Assembly: GCA_964652025.1 (NCBI GenBank)
Contig: CAZYZX010000002.1
Coordinates: 62,001 to 126,000 of the forward strand
Source of the DNA: JAEXOD01 sp964652025
GTDB taxonomy: Bacteria; Bacteroidota; Ignavibacteria; Ignavibacteriales; Melioribacteraceae
Reading direction: 5' to 3'
DNA: 64,000 nucleotides
The translations under genes and the position numbers were made by a program. Of this stretch, positions 45,887 through 54,415 are shown piece by piece. Position 1 is the stretch's first letter. Each line of letters starts with the position of its first letter. The notes under the pieces were generated by a model. The model ran no database searches, was not told where the DNA came from, and saw nothing but the letters and a program-made list of their open reading frames with translations.

Positions 45887-46900
45887 ATGGAAATATCTCC
45901 TATAATAATATTCCCTTTAATTATCATATTGATGGCATACATTTTCGATTTTTACAATGGAATGAACGATGCCGCCAATTCGATTGCTACAATCGTATCT
46001 ACTAGAGTTTTAACACCTACACAAGCTGTTGCTTGGGCAGCATTTTTTAATTTTATTGCTGCTTTTACTTTTGGTGTTGGTGTAGCCAAAACTATTGGTA
46101 GCGGAATTGTAGTTGCCGATGTGGTAACTAATTTAGTTATCTTTTCGGCTTTAGTTGGTGCTATTATTACCAGCGCTGTTGCTACTCATATGGGGTTCCC
46201 TATTAGTATATCCCATGCTATTATTGGTGGTTTGGGTGGTGCTGCTTTAATTAAGGCAGGTGCTCAAGCAATTATTGCCTCTGGATTTATTAAAGTTTTT
46301 ATTTTTATATTTTTAGCTCCTATTATTGGTTTTGGTATATCTATAGTTTTTTCACTTGTTACTTTATGGATTGTTAGATACCAACAACCTCATAAAGTTG
46401 ATTTTTGGTTTAGAAAATTACAATTAGTTTCTGCAGGACTTTATAGCTTATCGCATGGCGCTAATGATGCTCAAAAAACTATGGGTATTATTACAATGGT
46501 TTTAGCTACTAATGCTTTAATACCATCCTTTGAAGTTCCTTTTTGGGTTGTTATTTCTAGCCATACTGTTATTGCTCTTGGTACCTTAGTTGGGGGATGG
46601 AAAGTTATTAAAACTTTAGGAATGCGAATGACTAAACTTAATCCTTTTGGAGGTTTTAGTGCTGAAACTTCTGCTGGCTTAACTATCATATTAGCTACTA
46701 TTTTTGGTATTCCTGTTAGTACTACTCACACAATTACTGGCTCTATAGCTGGTGTTGGAATAACAAAAAATGGACGTGGTGGATTACGTTGGGGTGTTGC
46801 TAGAAATATCCTTTGGGCTTGGATTTTAACCATTCCCCTTTCAGGAAGTTTTTCTGCTTTAACTTATTATGTTATTAATTTAGTGTTTAAAATTGCTTAA
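45887..46900 (+). CDS. pit: PiT-family inorganic phosphate transporter
   Basis: 337 residues with about ten transmembrane helices. The two family signatures are FYNGMNDAANSIATIVSTRVL and SLSHGANDAQKTMGII (the G-A/M-N-D-A pairs). VSTTHTITGSIAGVG is also typical. Low-affinity phosphate symport. The next small gene overlaps the stop by 8 bases. Confidence 0.96.
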   Translation: MEISPIIIFPLIIILMAYIFDFYNGMNDAANSIATIVSTRVLTPTQAVAWAAFFNFIAAFTFGVGVAKTIGSGIVVADVVTNLVIFSALVGAIITSAVATHMGFPISISHAIIGGLGGAALIKAGAQAIIASGFIKVFIFIFLAPIIGFGISIVFSLVTLWIVRYQQPHKVDFWFRKLQLVSAGLYSLSHGANDAQKTMGIITMVLATNALIPSFEVPFWVVISSHTVIALGTLVGGWKVIKTLGMRMTKLNPFGGFSAETSAGLTIILATIFGIPVSTTHTITGSIAGVGITKNGRGGLRWGVARNILWAWILTIPLSGSFSALTYYVINLVFKIA

Positions 46901-47249
46901 TTATTTTAGAACCTTTAATAAATTTTTGTTGCCTGCTATTTTTTTAATAGCAGCGCAACTTTCTTTTATTTTTAGCTCTCAATCTTTTAATTCTTTAAAT
47001 TCCTTTAAGGCAGATTTTGCCTCTTTTGAAGCTTCATCTCAATATTCTGTAAATTTTAATTTTAATCCTTCTAAAAATCTTAAGACTTTTGATAATTTCA
47101 GAATTTATCATTTTTTTGATTTTGCACCCCAAAATTTAACATGTGTTAAATTATCATCTATATATTCTAGTAACTTACATATTTATTATAAATTAGATTC
47201 TTTTACCCCAGATAAATTAAGTTTTAGAGGACCTCCATATTTTATTTAA
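46893..47249 (+). CDS. Small exported protein of unknown function ending in RGPP motif
   Basis: 118 residues from a TTG at 46893. A hydrophobic signal (KFLLPAIFLIAAQLSFIFSS), a Phe/Ser/Asn-rich body and an end SFRGPPYFI. Similar small exported proteins with a C-terminal RGPP or RAPP tail occur next to transport genes, but I cannot name a family. It overlaps the pit stop by 8 bases. If not a gene, this would be a 390-base gap before the next ORF. Confidence 0.5.
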   Translation: MLNYFRTFNKFLLPAIFLIAAQLSFIFSSQSFNSLNSFKADFASFEASSQYSVNFNFNPSKNLKTFDNFRIYHFFDFAPQNLTCVKLSSIYSSNLHIYYKLDSFTPDKLSFRGPPYFI

Positions 47250-47294
47250 TCTAAATTGACTAATTAATTTAATTAAATAAAAATCGAGGAGACT

Positions 47295-47423
47295 ATGTCT
47301 GAAAAAATATCTCAATCAGAGTCTTTCCTTAATAAACTTGCTAGGCTATGGCCTGTTTATTTAATGGAAAGTGTTTTATGGTTTATTATTTTAGCAATTT
47401 TATATCTTTTGATATTTGCATAA
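47295..47423 (+). CDS. Small single-helix membrane protein, 42 residues
   Basis: Found by reading the sequence; too short for ordinary ORF calling. ATG at 47295 has a strong CGAGGAG ribosome site five bases upstream. It begins MSEKISQSESFLNKLARLWP, followed by VYLMESVLWFIILAILYLLI and FA. The first 18 residues are polar/amphipathic and the rest is one transmembrane helix. A strong terminator begins 8 bases after the stop. No family recognised. Confidence 0.7.
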   Translation: MSEKISQSESFLNKLARLWPVYLMESVLWFIILAILYLLIFA

Positions 47424-47430
47424 ATACTTT

Positions 47431-47457
47431 AACCCCTGCTTTGCAGGGGTTTTTTAT
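47431..47457 (+). terminator. Strong terminator after the phosphate transport genes
   Basis: AACCCCTGC (47431-47439), loop TTT, GCAGGGGTT (47443-47451), then TTTTT. A perfect 9-base-pair GC-rich stem and a T-run. Ends the DUF47-pit-small-ORF unit. Confidence 0.92.
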
Positions 47458-47529
47458 AATTATTTATTACTTAATAATTTTTAAGTACTTTATAATTTTC
47501 GTAAATTTATATTATTAATTTTTAATTTT

Positions 47530-48840
47530 ATGACATACTTACAATACGATATAGTTGTGGTTGGGGCTGGAATTGCTGGCATTAGTGCGGCAGTTAAAGC
47601 TGGTAAATTAGGCGCTAAGGTTTTACTTTGTGAACATTTACCTTTTTTAGGTGGGATGAGTACCGCTGGCATGGTTTCTCCTTTTATGAAACATCAAGTT
47701 AATGGAGAAACATTAGTTCGTGGCATTTTTGAGGACCTTGAAAATAACATGCGTTTATATAATGGAATGATTGATAATGGCTTTTATGCTAATTCCTTTA
47801 GAAATGCTGCCTATAATCTTGTTAAAGATAGCAATGTTAATGTTTTATTTAATGTCCAAATTTTATCTGTAAATAAAATAAACAATTCTATTAATTTTAT
47901 AACTATTTTTTCTGAAGGTAAAGAAATTATTGTTACAGCTAAAGTATTTATCGATACATCCGGTGATGCTATTTTAGCCTATTTAGGTAACTTTCCCTAT
48001 GTTAAAGGTGATGAAATTAGTGGCAAATTACAGGCACTTACCCTTTTCTTTAGGATGGGTGGAATTAATTTTATAAAAGCTTTGGAATATGTACAAAACA
48101 ATAAACATGACTTTTTTAATTGGATGGATTACAATTTTGATTTAAATAAAATAATTTCTGTTGCCGGTTACTTTAGTAATGTTAAAAAAGCAATTGAAGA
48201 AAAAAGATTAAATCCTGATGTTCAATATATCTTCTATACTACTCTTCCCTCTTCTCGCGAGGCATCATTTAACACAACCAACATATTAGGTCTTGATGGC
48301 TCTAACACATTACAAATTACAATGGCTGAAATTATTGGAAGAAAACAAGTTAAAGAAGTTGTTGATATTTTGATTAATGAAATTCCTGGCTTTGAAGATG
48401 CTTTTCTTTTAGAAACCGCTATGCATGTTGGAGTTAGAGAAACTAGAAGAGTAATTGGTGATTATGTAATAACAGGTGATGATATTAGAAAAGGACAAAA
48501 ATTTAATGATGCCGTTGCACGTGGTTGTTATGGAATAGATATTCACGGTCAAAAAGGTGAAGAAAGCGTTATGGAAGAACTTCCCGAAGGCGAATATTAC
48601 GAAATACCTTTAAGGGCGCTTTTAGTTAAAGATTCTGAAAATCTTTTAGCAGCTGGTAGATGTATTTCTGCAACGAGAGAAGGTCACGCTGCACTTAGAA
48701 TAATGCCAACATCTGCTGCTACTGGTGAAGCATGTGGTGCTTTAGCAGCTATTTCTATTAAAAATAACATACCTTTAAGAAGCGTAAAATACGATGAATT
48801 ATCATCTTTTATTAGAACTAATTTATCAAACAAAATTTAA
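47530..48840 (+). CDS. FAD-dependent oxidoreductase (PF12831-type)
   Basis: 436 residues. FAD-binding motif YDIVVVGAGIAGISAAVKAGKLGAKVLLCE, then FLGGMSTAGMVSPF, which is typical of the FAD_oxidored (PF12831) family. The C-terminal FAD loop is NLLAAGRCISATREGHAALRIMPTSAATGEACG. In Bacteroidota such enzymes are often in carbohydrate-use clusters, with unknown substrates. First gene of the glycoside cluster, 6 bases before the phosphomutase gene. Confidence 0.88.
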   Translation: MTYLQYDIVVVGAGIAGISAAVKAGKLGAKVLLCEHLPFLGGMSTAGMVSPFMKHQVNGETLVRGIFEDLENNMRLYNGMIDNGFYANSFRNAAYNLVKDSNVNVLFNVQILSVNKINNSINFITIFSEGKEIIVTAKVFIDTSGDAILAYLGNFPYVKGDEISGKLQALTLFFRMGGINFIKALEYVQNNKHDFFNWMDYNFDLNKIISVAGYFSNVKKAIEEKRLNPDVQYIFYTTLPSSREASFNTTNILGLDGSNTLQITMAEIIGRKQVKEVVDILINEIPGFEDAFLLETAMHVGVRETRRVIGDYVITGDDIRKGQKFNDAVARGCYGIDIHGQKGEESVMEELPEGEYYEIPLRALLVKDSENLLAAGRCISATREGHAALRIMPTSAATGEACGALAAISIKNNIPLRSVKYDELSSFIRTNLSNKI

Positions 48841-48846
48841 ATTTTT

Positions 48847-50256
48847 ATGAGTATTATTTTTGGTACAGATGGTTACAGAGGATTGTTAGACTCTGAAATG
48901 AATGAAAATTCAGTTTCTGCAATTGCTCAAGCATTTGCAGATTACATTAATACTATTATTAAACCTATTAATCCTCTTGTTGTTATTGGATACGATAGCC
49001 GCAGATTATCTCCTGAATTTTCCTCTCTTTTTGCTGAAATTCTTTCCGGTAATAACATTAATGTTTTATTATCAGATAAAATTATCCCCACTCCTATAGT
49101 CTCTTATTCTGTAAAAAATTATAATGCAACAGCAGGTGTCGTAATAACTGCATCTCATAATCCTTCAATTTATAATGGTGTTAAATTTAAGTCCCATTTT
49201 GGAGCTCCTTTTTTTACTGAAGAAACCAAAAAAGTAGAAACTCTTTTATATAAATCCCCTATTAAAAAAAGCACAAATTTAATAAAAAAGATTGATTTAT
49301 TTGAAGATTATAAAAAGGCTATTTTAAAACTTATTGATATTGAAAAGCTAAAACATTCTAGTCTAAACTTATTAGTTGATAGCATGGGTGGTGCTGGCTG
49401 CAATTATTTATCATTATTATTAAAAGATATTATTAATGTAGATACTATTTTTGGCACCCCATCTAATAACTTTTACAATAGATATGCAGAACCTATTGAA
49501 AAAAATTTGGAACCATTATCAATAGAATTAAAAAATGGGAATTACTCTTTTGGTGTAGCAAACGATGGTGATGCAGATAGGGTTGGCGTTATGCTTGATA
49601 ATGGCTTATGGCTAAGTGCACAAGAAACTATTTTGTTAATTGCAGATTATTTGATTAACACTAAAAAATTAAGTGGTAATTTAGTAAAAACTTCTTCCGT
49701 TACGGATAAACTTATTATTAATTTTAGCAATAAGGTTAAAGTTTATGACGTTCAAGTTGGGTTTAAATATATTGCAGAAAAAATGATTTTTGATGATATT
49801 GTTTTCGGCTGTGAAGAAAGTGGTGGTTTTGGTTATGGCTTTCACCTACCAGAGCGCGATGGTTTGTTTTCATCTTTAATTCTTTTAGAAATGCTTGCAA
49901 ACTCAGGCTATAGTAAGCTTTCTAATTATGTAAATTATAAACGCACAATTTTTGGAAATATTTATTATGATAGAGTAGATTTTCATTATACCAAAGATGA
50001 CCGTATTAATCTTTTACCTAACCTATTAAAAAATAATTTAACTTATATTAGTAAATATTTAGTTAAAGATATTAATATTTTTTATAGTAGCAGAGGCATT
50101 GTTAATGGAATTAAATTTTATTTAGATGGAAATCCTCGTTGGCTATTATTACGTGCTTCTGAAACTGAACCCTTAGTTAGAATTTATGCTGAAGCTGAAA
50201 GTGAAGACGAAGTAAATGACTTGTTGAATTTTGGAATTAAATTAATAGAAGGATAA
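48847..50256 (+). CDS. Phosphoglucomutase/phosphomannomutase family protein
   Basis: 469 residues. FGTDGYRG start, active-site S103 in TASHNPSIYNG, metal loop NDGDADRVG, sugar-binding loop GCEESGGFGYG, and phosphate-binding RASETEPLVRIYAE. It interconverts hexose-1-P and hexose-6-P. In this operon it would process the Glc-1-P (or other sugar-1-P) released by the GH94 phosphorylase. Confidence 0.93.
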   Translation: MSIIFGTDGYRGLLDSEMNENSVSAIAQAFADYINTIIKPINPLVVIGYDSRRLSPEFSSLFAEILSGNNINVLLSDKIIPTPIVSYSVKNYNATAGVVITASHNPSIYNGVKFKSHFGAPFFTEETKKVETLLYKSPIKKSTNLIKKIDLFEDYKKAILKLIDIEKLKHSSLNLLVDSMGGAGCNYLSLLLKDIINVDTIFGTPSNNFYNRYAEPIEKNLEPLSIELKNGNYSFGVANDGDADRVGVMLDNGLWLSAQETILLIADYLINTKKLSGNLVKTSSVTDKLIINFSNKVKVYDVQVGFKYIAEKMIFDDIVFGCEESGGFGYGFHLPERDGLFSSLILLEMLANSGYSKLSNYVNYKRTIFGNIYYDRVDFHYTKDDRINLLPNLLKNNLTYISKYLVKDINIFYSSRGIVNGIKFYLDGNPRWLLLRASETEPLVRIYAEAESEDEVNDLLNFGIKLIEG

Positions 50257-50259
50257 AAA

Positions 50260-51633
50260 ATGGCTAAAAATGAAATTATATCTAATAAGTTAGCTAAAGA
50301 ATTGTTAAATCAGTTAAGTGAAGAATTTGCCATTATAAACAATCCGCAAAATATCTTTCCACCTTACGAAATAGTGCCATTAGCTCATAAAGTTAATACA
50401 AAGCGAGATCACATCGCTGCCTTTGTAACCGATATGGATGGCACAACTACAACTACCGAAGAATTATGTTTATACTCCCTTGAATTTATGATTAGAGTAA
50501 TGAGCGGTAAATTAACTGTTATGGATTGGCACGGATTGGACAAATTAATGGATTACCCTAATGTTATTGGTAATAGTACAACTAAACATGTAGAATTTTT
50601 GATTAATAGGTACAATAATTTCTTTATTCCTGAATTCATTTCTAAAGCTTATATTCAAGCAATTACTTGGCAATTAATTTTTGGTAAAGATAAAGTAAGA
50701 AAAGATGAAATTTTAAATAATATGACACTATTTAATTTATTGGATATCTTGAATGATAAAGCATTTATTAACTTAAAAACATATAATAATTTTGCTGATT
50801 TTGATACAAATGAAAATTTAATTTCTTTGCTTAATAATTATTCCCCTGCTTTCGATCCTCACATATTTTCACACTTAGTTAAAATTGGTATTGATATTTA
50901 TTATTACAAATATCACGAAATTTTACACAGAATTAATAATGGTGAAAGTAAACAAATTGCTACTGAACTATTTAATAATCCAGATAAATCTTTAATTGAA
51001 CCAATGCCCGGTATTATTACATTTTTAGCACTAATTAAGGGAAAACTTTTGGGTTATACAGATTACTTTGCAGAAATATTGATTAATGAACTTAAGCAAA
51101 AAAATCCTAGGACATTTGAACATTTTAGCATTGAAGAAGCAAAACAAATTTTACAAAAACTTTCAGAAATATTTGTTAAGTCCCCATGTAAAATTGGGAT
51201 TGTTACTTCCTCTATTTTTTACGAAGCTAATATTGTACTAAATGAATTATTTTATGAAATAAGGAAAAAAATTGTAAATTTAAATTTACCTGAGGAAATT
51301 AAAGAAAAATTAATCAGTTTTTATTCTAACTATAATTCTGTTTATGATACCATTGTTACCGCAAGTGATAGCAATGAAATTCGATTAAAACCTCATAGAG
51401 ATTTATACAGCATTGCTTTACACAATTTGCATGTTCCAAAAGAAGAATTTATAAATGTTATTGGTATAGAAGATAGCGAAAGTGGAACATTTGCTATTCG
51501 TGCAGCTGGTATTGGTTGCTCTATTGCCGTTCCTTTTGCTCAAACAACTAACCACAACTTCGAGGCAGCTTCCATTATTTCTTATGGTGGCATTCCAGAG
51601 TTAATTTTAAAACACCATTTATTATTGATATAG
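50260..51633 (+). CDS. HAD-superfamily phosphatase with a large cap
   Basis: 457 residues. Motif I FVTDMDGTTTTTEEL (D58, D60), motif IV IGIEDSESGTFAIRAAGI (E-D-x-x-x-G), and a motif II-like IVTSSIF. The long middle (about residues 85-300) is a helical cap of unusual size. The fold resembles beta-phosphoglucomutase-like HADs. The substrate is probably a sugar phosphate, given the context, but cannot be read from the sequence. 3 bases from the phosphomutase. Confidence 0.8.
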   Translation: MAKNEIISNKLAKELLNQLSEEFAIINNPQNIFPPYEIVPLAHKVNTKRDHIAAFVTDMDGTTTTTEELCLYSLEFMIRVMSGKLTVMDWHGLDKLMDYPNVIGNSTTKHVEFLINRYNNFFIPEFISKAYIQAITWQLIFGKDKVRKDEILNNMTLFNLLDILNDKAFINLKTYNNFADFDTNENLISLLNNYSPAFDPHIFSHLVKIGIDIYYYKYHEILHRINNGESKQIATELFNNPDKSLIEPMPGIITFLALIKGKLLGYTDYFAEILINELKQKNPRTFEHFSIEEAKQILQKLSEIFVKSPCKIGIVTSSIFYEANIVLNELFYEIRKKIVNLNLPEEIKEKLISFYSNYNSVYDTIVTASDSNEIRLKPHRDLYSIALHNLHVPKEEFINVIGIEDSESGTFAIRAAGIGCSIAVPFAQTTNHNFEAASIISYGGIPELILKHHLLLI

Positions 51634-51643
51634 AGGATTATTT

Positions 51644-54406
51644 ATGAATAGAGTATTTTATGTAATTTCTAATACACATTGGGATAGAGAATGGCGCTAT
51701 CCATTCCAAAGAAATAGACAAATGCTTGTTGATATGATTGATAAAGTTTTGGAAATTTTAGAAAGCGAACCTAATTATAAAGCATTTCATTTAGATAGTC
51801 AATCAATTGTATTAAAAGACTATTTAGAAATTAGACCGCACAAAGAGGAATTGCTTAGAAAATTTATTTTGGAAAAAAGATTACTTGTTGGACCTTGGTA
51901 CATTTTGCCTGAAGAGTTTCAGGTAGGTGGAGAAAATCTAATACGTAATTTATTATTAGGTCATAAAACAGCCAAAAAATATGGACGCGTTTCTAAAGTT
52001 GGTTACTCCCCCTTTTCTTGGGGTCAAATAAGTCAGCTCCCTCAAATTTACGCCGGTTTTGATATTAACTTAATTATGTTCTATAGAGGTATTAACTCTA
52101 TAGATAGCCCTAAAGCAGAGTTTTTATGGATTGGTGCAGATGGTACAAAAGCAATCTCTTCTAGATTTTCTACTATGCCACGCTATAACTTTTATTTCTA
52201 TATTTATAGACCTGTTGTTCATAACGAGTTTTTTAGTGATATTGAACATAACTGGAAACGTGGAACCCATTTTAATTTTGCTGATGAAGTTATGCATGAT
52301 GAGGATTATTTTATCCCTGCTCCTGCTAATGAATATTATCCGCAAAATATAGAAAAACAAGTAAATGCAATTATAGAAAATCAAGTTAACGATTTCACTA
52401 CACAAAACGTTATTTGGATGGAAGGTCATGATAGTAGTGGTCCAAATATTAAAACTGTTAAAATTATAGAAGATATAAAAAAAACATTCCCTAATTTAAA
52501 TGTAATACATAGTACTTTGGAAGATTACTCTGATTCTTTACTTTCCTCAGTAGATATTAATAGTCTTAAAGTTGTTAATGGTGAAAGAAGAAGTGCCCAA
52601 TTCGATTTGCGCAGTGGTAATCTTTATGGTTATACCACAAGTGCAAGAATGTATTTAAAGCAAGCTAATTTTGAAGCTGAACGAAGGCTTCAGTTTTATG
52701 CGGAACCCTTTAATGTCTTTTCTGCCTTACTTGGCAGAGATATTAATGATAACTATATTGATATTGCATGGGAGTTAATTATACAAAATTCTGCACACGA
52801 TTCAATTGGCGGTTGCAGTTTAGATTCTATTCATAACGATATGATGTTTAGATATAAAAACGCAATTGAAATTTCCAAAGGTGTTTTTGAACGTGCCCTT
52901 AAATTTATTATTCCACAGCTTAATACATCTGTTTTTTATAACTTTAATACTAAATACAATAAAATTTATGATGTTAATTTTGCAATTGTTAACACAACAA
53001 ACATTATTAGAAACGATGTTCTAAAAGTATGGTTAGATATTCCAAAAGTTTACACTTTAGAAAATCCTAAATTTATTGACATTGAAGGTAATATAATTGA
53101 TTTTGCAATTACCAAAGAATATGACACTCAACCTGTTTTAGAGCAAATGATTGATAGACCCATGTACTTAAATATGAAAACTTACGAGGGCTATTTAGAT
53201 TTAACAAAAGTTTCCCCATTTAGCGTAAATACTATTAAATTAATTGATTATAACTTAAATTATGAAAAAATAAATATAGCAAACAATAATATTTTGGAAA
53301 ATGATTTTATTAAAGTTACAGTAAATGAAAATGGTACTTTTAATATTTTTAATAAATTAGAAAATATTTATTTTGAAAATTTAGGCTACTTTTACGATGA
53401 GGGTGAAGAAGGTCACGCTTGGGTTAACATACCTTTTGAACCGTTCTTCAATACCTTATTATCAAAACCAAATATTACTATTATTGAGAATAACCATTTA
53501 AGTGGCAAAATATTAATTAGTCACACTTTAGTAATACCTAAAGATTATGATAATCGAAAAAATAATATTTCTGATACTGAGCTTAAGATTGATTTAATTC
53601 TTCATTTAGTAAAAAATTCCGATAGATTAGATTTAACCATAAATGTAAATAATCTTTCAGAAAGTCATCGTTTACGTATCATGTTCCCTACTAATTTAGA
53701 TGCAAAATTTTCGTATGGAGAAGGACAATTTGATGTTGTTAAAAGAAGTTTAGAGCGTCCTGATACTTCCAATTGGGTAGAGCAACCAATGTATGATTTC
53801 CCTATGCATCATTTTGTAGATGTTAGCGATGATACATTAGGTTTAGCGGTTTTTGTTGATGGATTAAAAGAATATGAAGTATTAAATGACTCTAAAAAAA
53901 CTTTAGCTATAACCCTTTTTAGAGCCTTTCGTTATATTATTCAACCTTCTTCTAAGCAGGATTACACTTACGAAAAAGGTTCTCAATGTTTAGGTTTTAA
54001 CAGCTATAGATTAGCTTTGTATCCTCATAAAAATAATTGGGATAATGCAGATGTTTATAATAAAGCTATAGCTTTTAATATACCTTTATCTGTTGTAGAG
54101 TTTAGCGATAATAAAAATGGTACATTAACTAATATTTCTTTTATGAATATAACTAATAAAAACATTCAATTTAGTGCTCTAAAAAAAGCTGAAGAAAATC
54201 ATAATTCTTTTATACTTAGAGTATATAATCCAACTGAATTTGAACAAGAAACTTCTATTACATTTAGTGAAAATTTATTAGATGTAACAAAAGTAACACT
54301 AGAAGAAAAAGAATTAAAAAAGCTTGAAATATTAAATAATAATTCATTTATTACATCTTTAGGTGCAAAAAAAATAAGTACATTTAAATTAACATTTATA
54401 AATTAA
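51644..54406 (+). CDS. GH38-family protein (alpha-mannosidase-like) with altered nucleophile position
   Basis: 920 residues. The N-terminal GH38 part has NTHWDREW (zinc ligands H12 and D14) and the helical/C-terminal ligand in NSAHDSIGGCS. Where the family usually has Y-x-P-D-S-F-G-Q (the Asp is the nucleophile and zinc ligand), this protein has YSPFSWGQ: the Asp is Phe124. The following SQLPQIYAGF is as expected, so the alignment is not in doubt. The C-terminal beta domains are complete. It may be a different specificity, a changed mechanism, or a non-hydrolytic relative. Predicted cytosolic: no signal peptide. Confidence 0.85.
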   Translation: MNRVFYVISNTHWDREWRYPFQRNRQMLVDMIDKVLEILESEPNYKAFHLDSQSIVLKDYLEIRPHKEELLRKFILEKRLLVGPWYILPEEFQVGGENLIRNLLLGHKTAKKYGRVSKVGYSPFSWGQISQLPQIYAGFDINLIMFYRGINSIDSPKAEFLWIGADGTKAISSRFSTMPRYNFYFYIYRPVVHNEFFSDIEHNWKRGTHFNFADEVMHDEDYFIPAPANEYYPQNIEKQVNAIIENQVNDFTTQNVIWMEGHDSSGPNIKTVKIIEDIKKTFPNLNVIHSTLEDYSDSLLSSVDINSLKVVNGERRSAQFDLRSGNLYGYTTSARMYLKQANFEAERRLQFYAEPFNVFSALLGRDINDNYIDIAWELIIQNSAHDSIGGCSLDSIHNDMMFRYKNAIEISKGVFERALKFIIPQLNTSVFYNFNTKYNKIYDVNFAIVNTTNIIRNDVLKVWLDIPKVYTLENPKFIDIEGNIIDFAITKEYDTQPVLEQMIDRPMYLNMKTYEGYLDLTKVSPFSVNTIKLIDYNLNYEKINIANNNILENDFIKVTVNENGTFNIFNKLENIYFENLGYFYDEGEEGHAWVNIPFEPFFNTLLSKPNITIIENNHLSGKILISHTLVIPKDYDNRKNNISDTELKIDLILHLVKNSDRLDLTINVNNLSESHRLRIMFPTNLDAKFSYGEGQFDVVKRSLERPDTSNWVEQPMYDFPMHHFVDVSDDTLGLAVFVDGLKEYEVLNDSKKTLAITLFRAFRYIIQPSSKQDYTYEKGSQCLGFNSYRLALYPHKNNWDNADVYNKAIAFNIPLSVVEFSDNKNGTLTNISFMNITNKNIQFSALKKAEENHNSFILRVYNPTEFEQETSITFSENLLDVTKVTLEEKELKKLEILNNNSFITSLGAKKISTFKLTFIN

Positions 54407-54415
54407 AGGGTAACT

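Noticed and set aside
46901..47294. Considered as a non-coding gap after pit
   Set aside because: It is mostly covered by the 118-residue frame with a signal peptide; the remaining 45 bases hold only the ribosome site of the small ORF.
52124..52429. Minus-strand 101-codon frame and overlapping plus-strand 73-codon frame inside the GH38 gene
   Set aside because: Both are shadows within a continuous 920-residue coding frame with family motifs.
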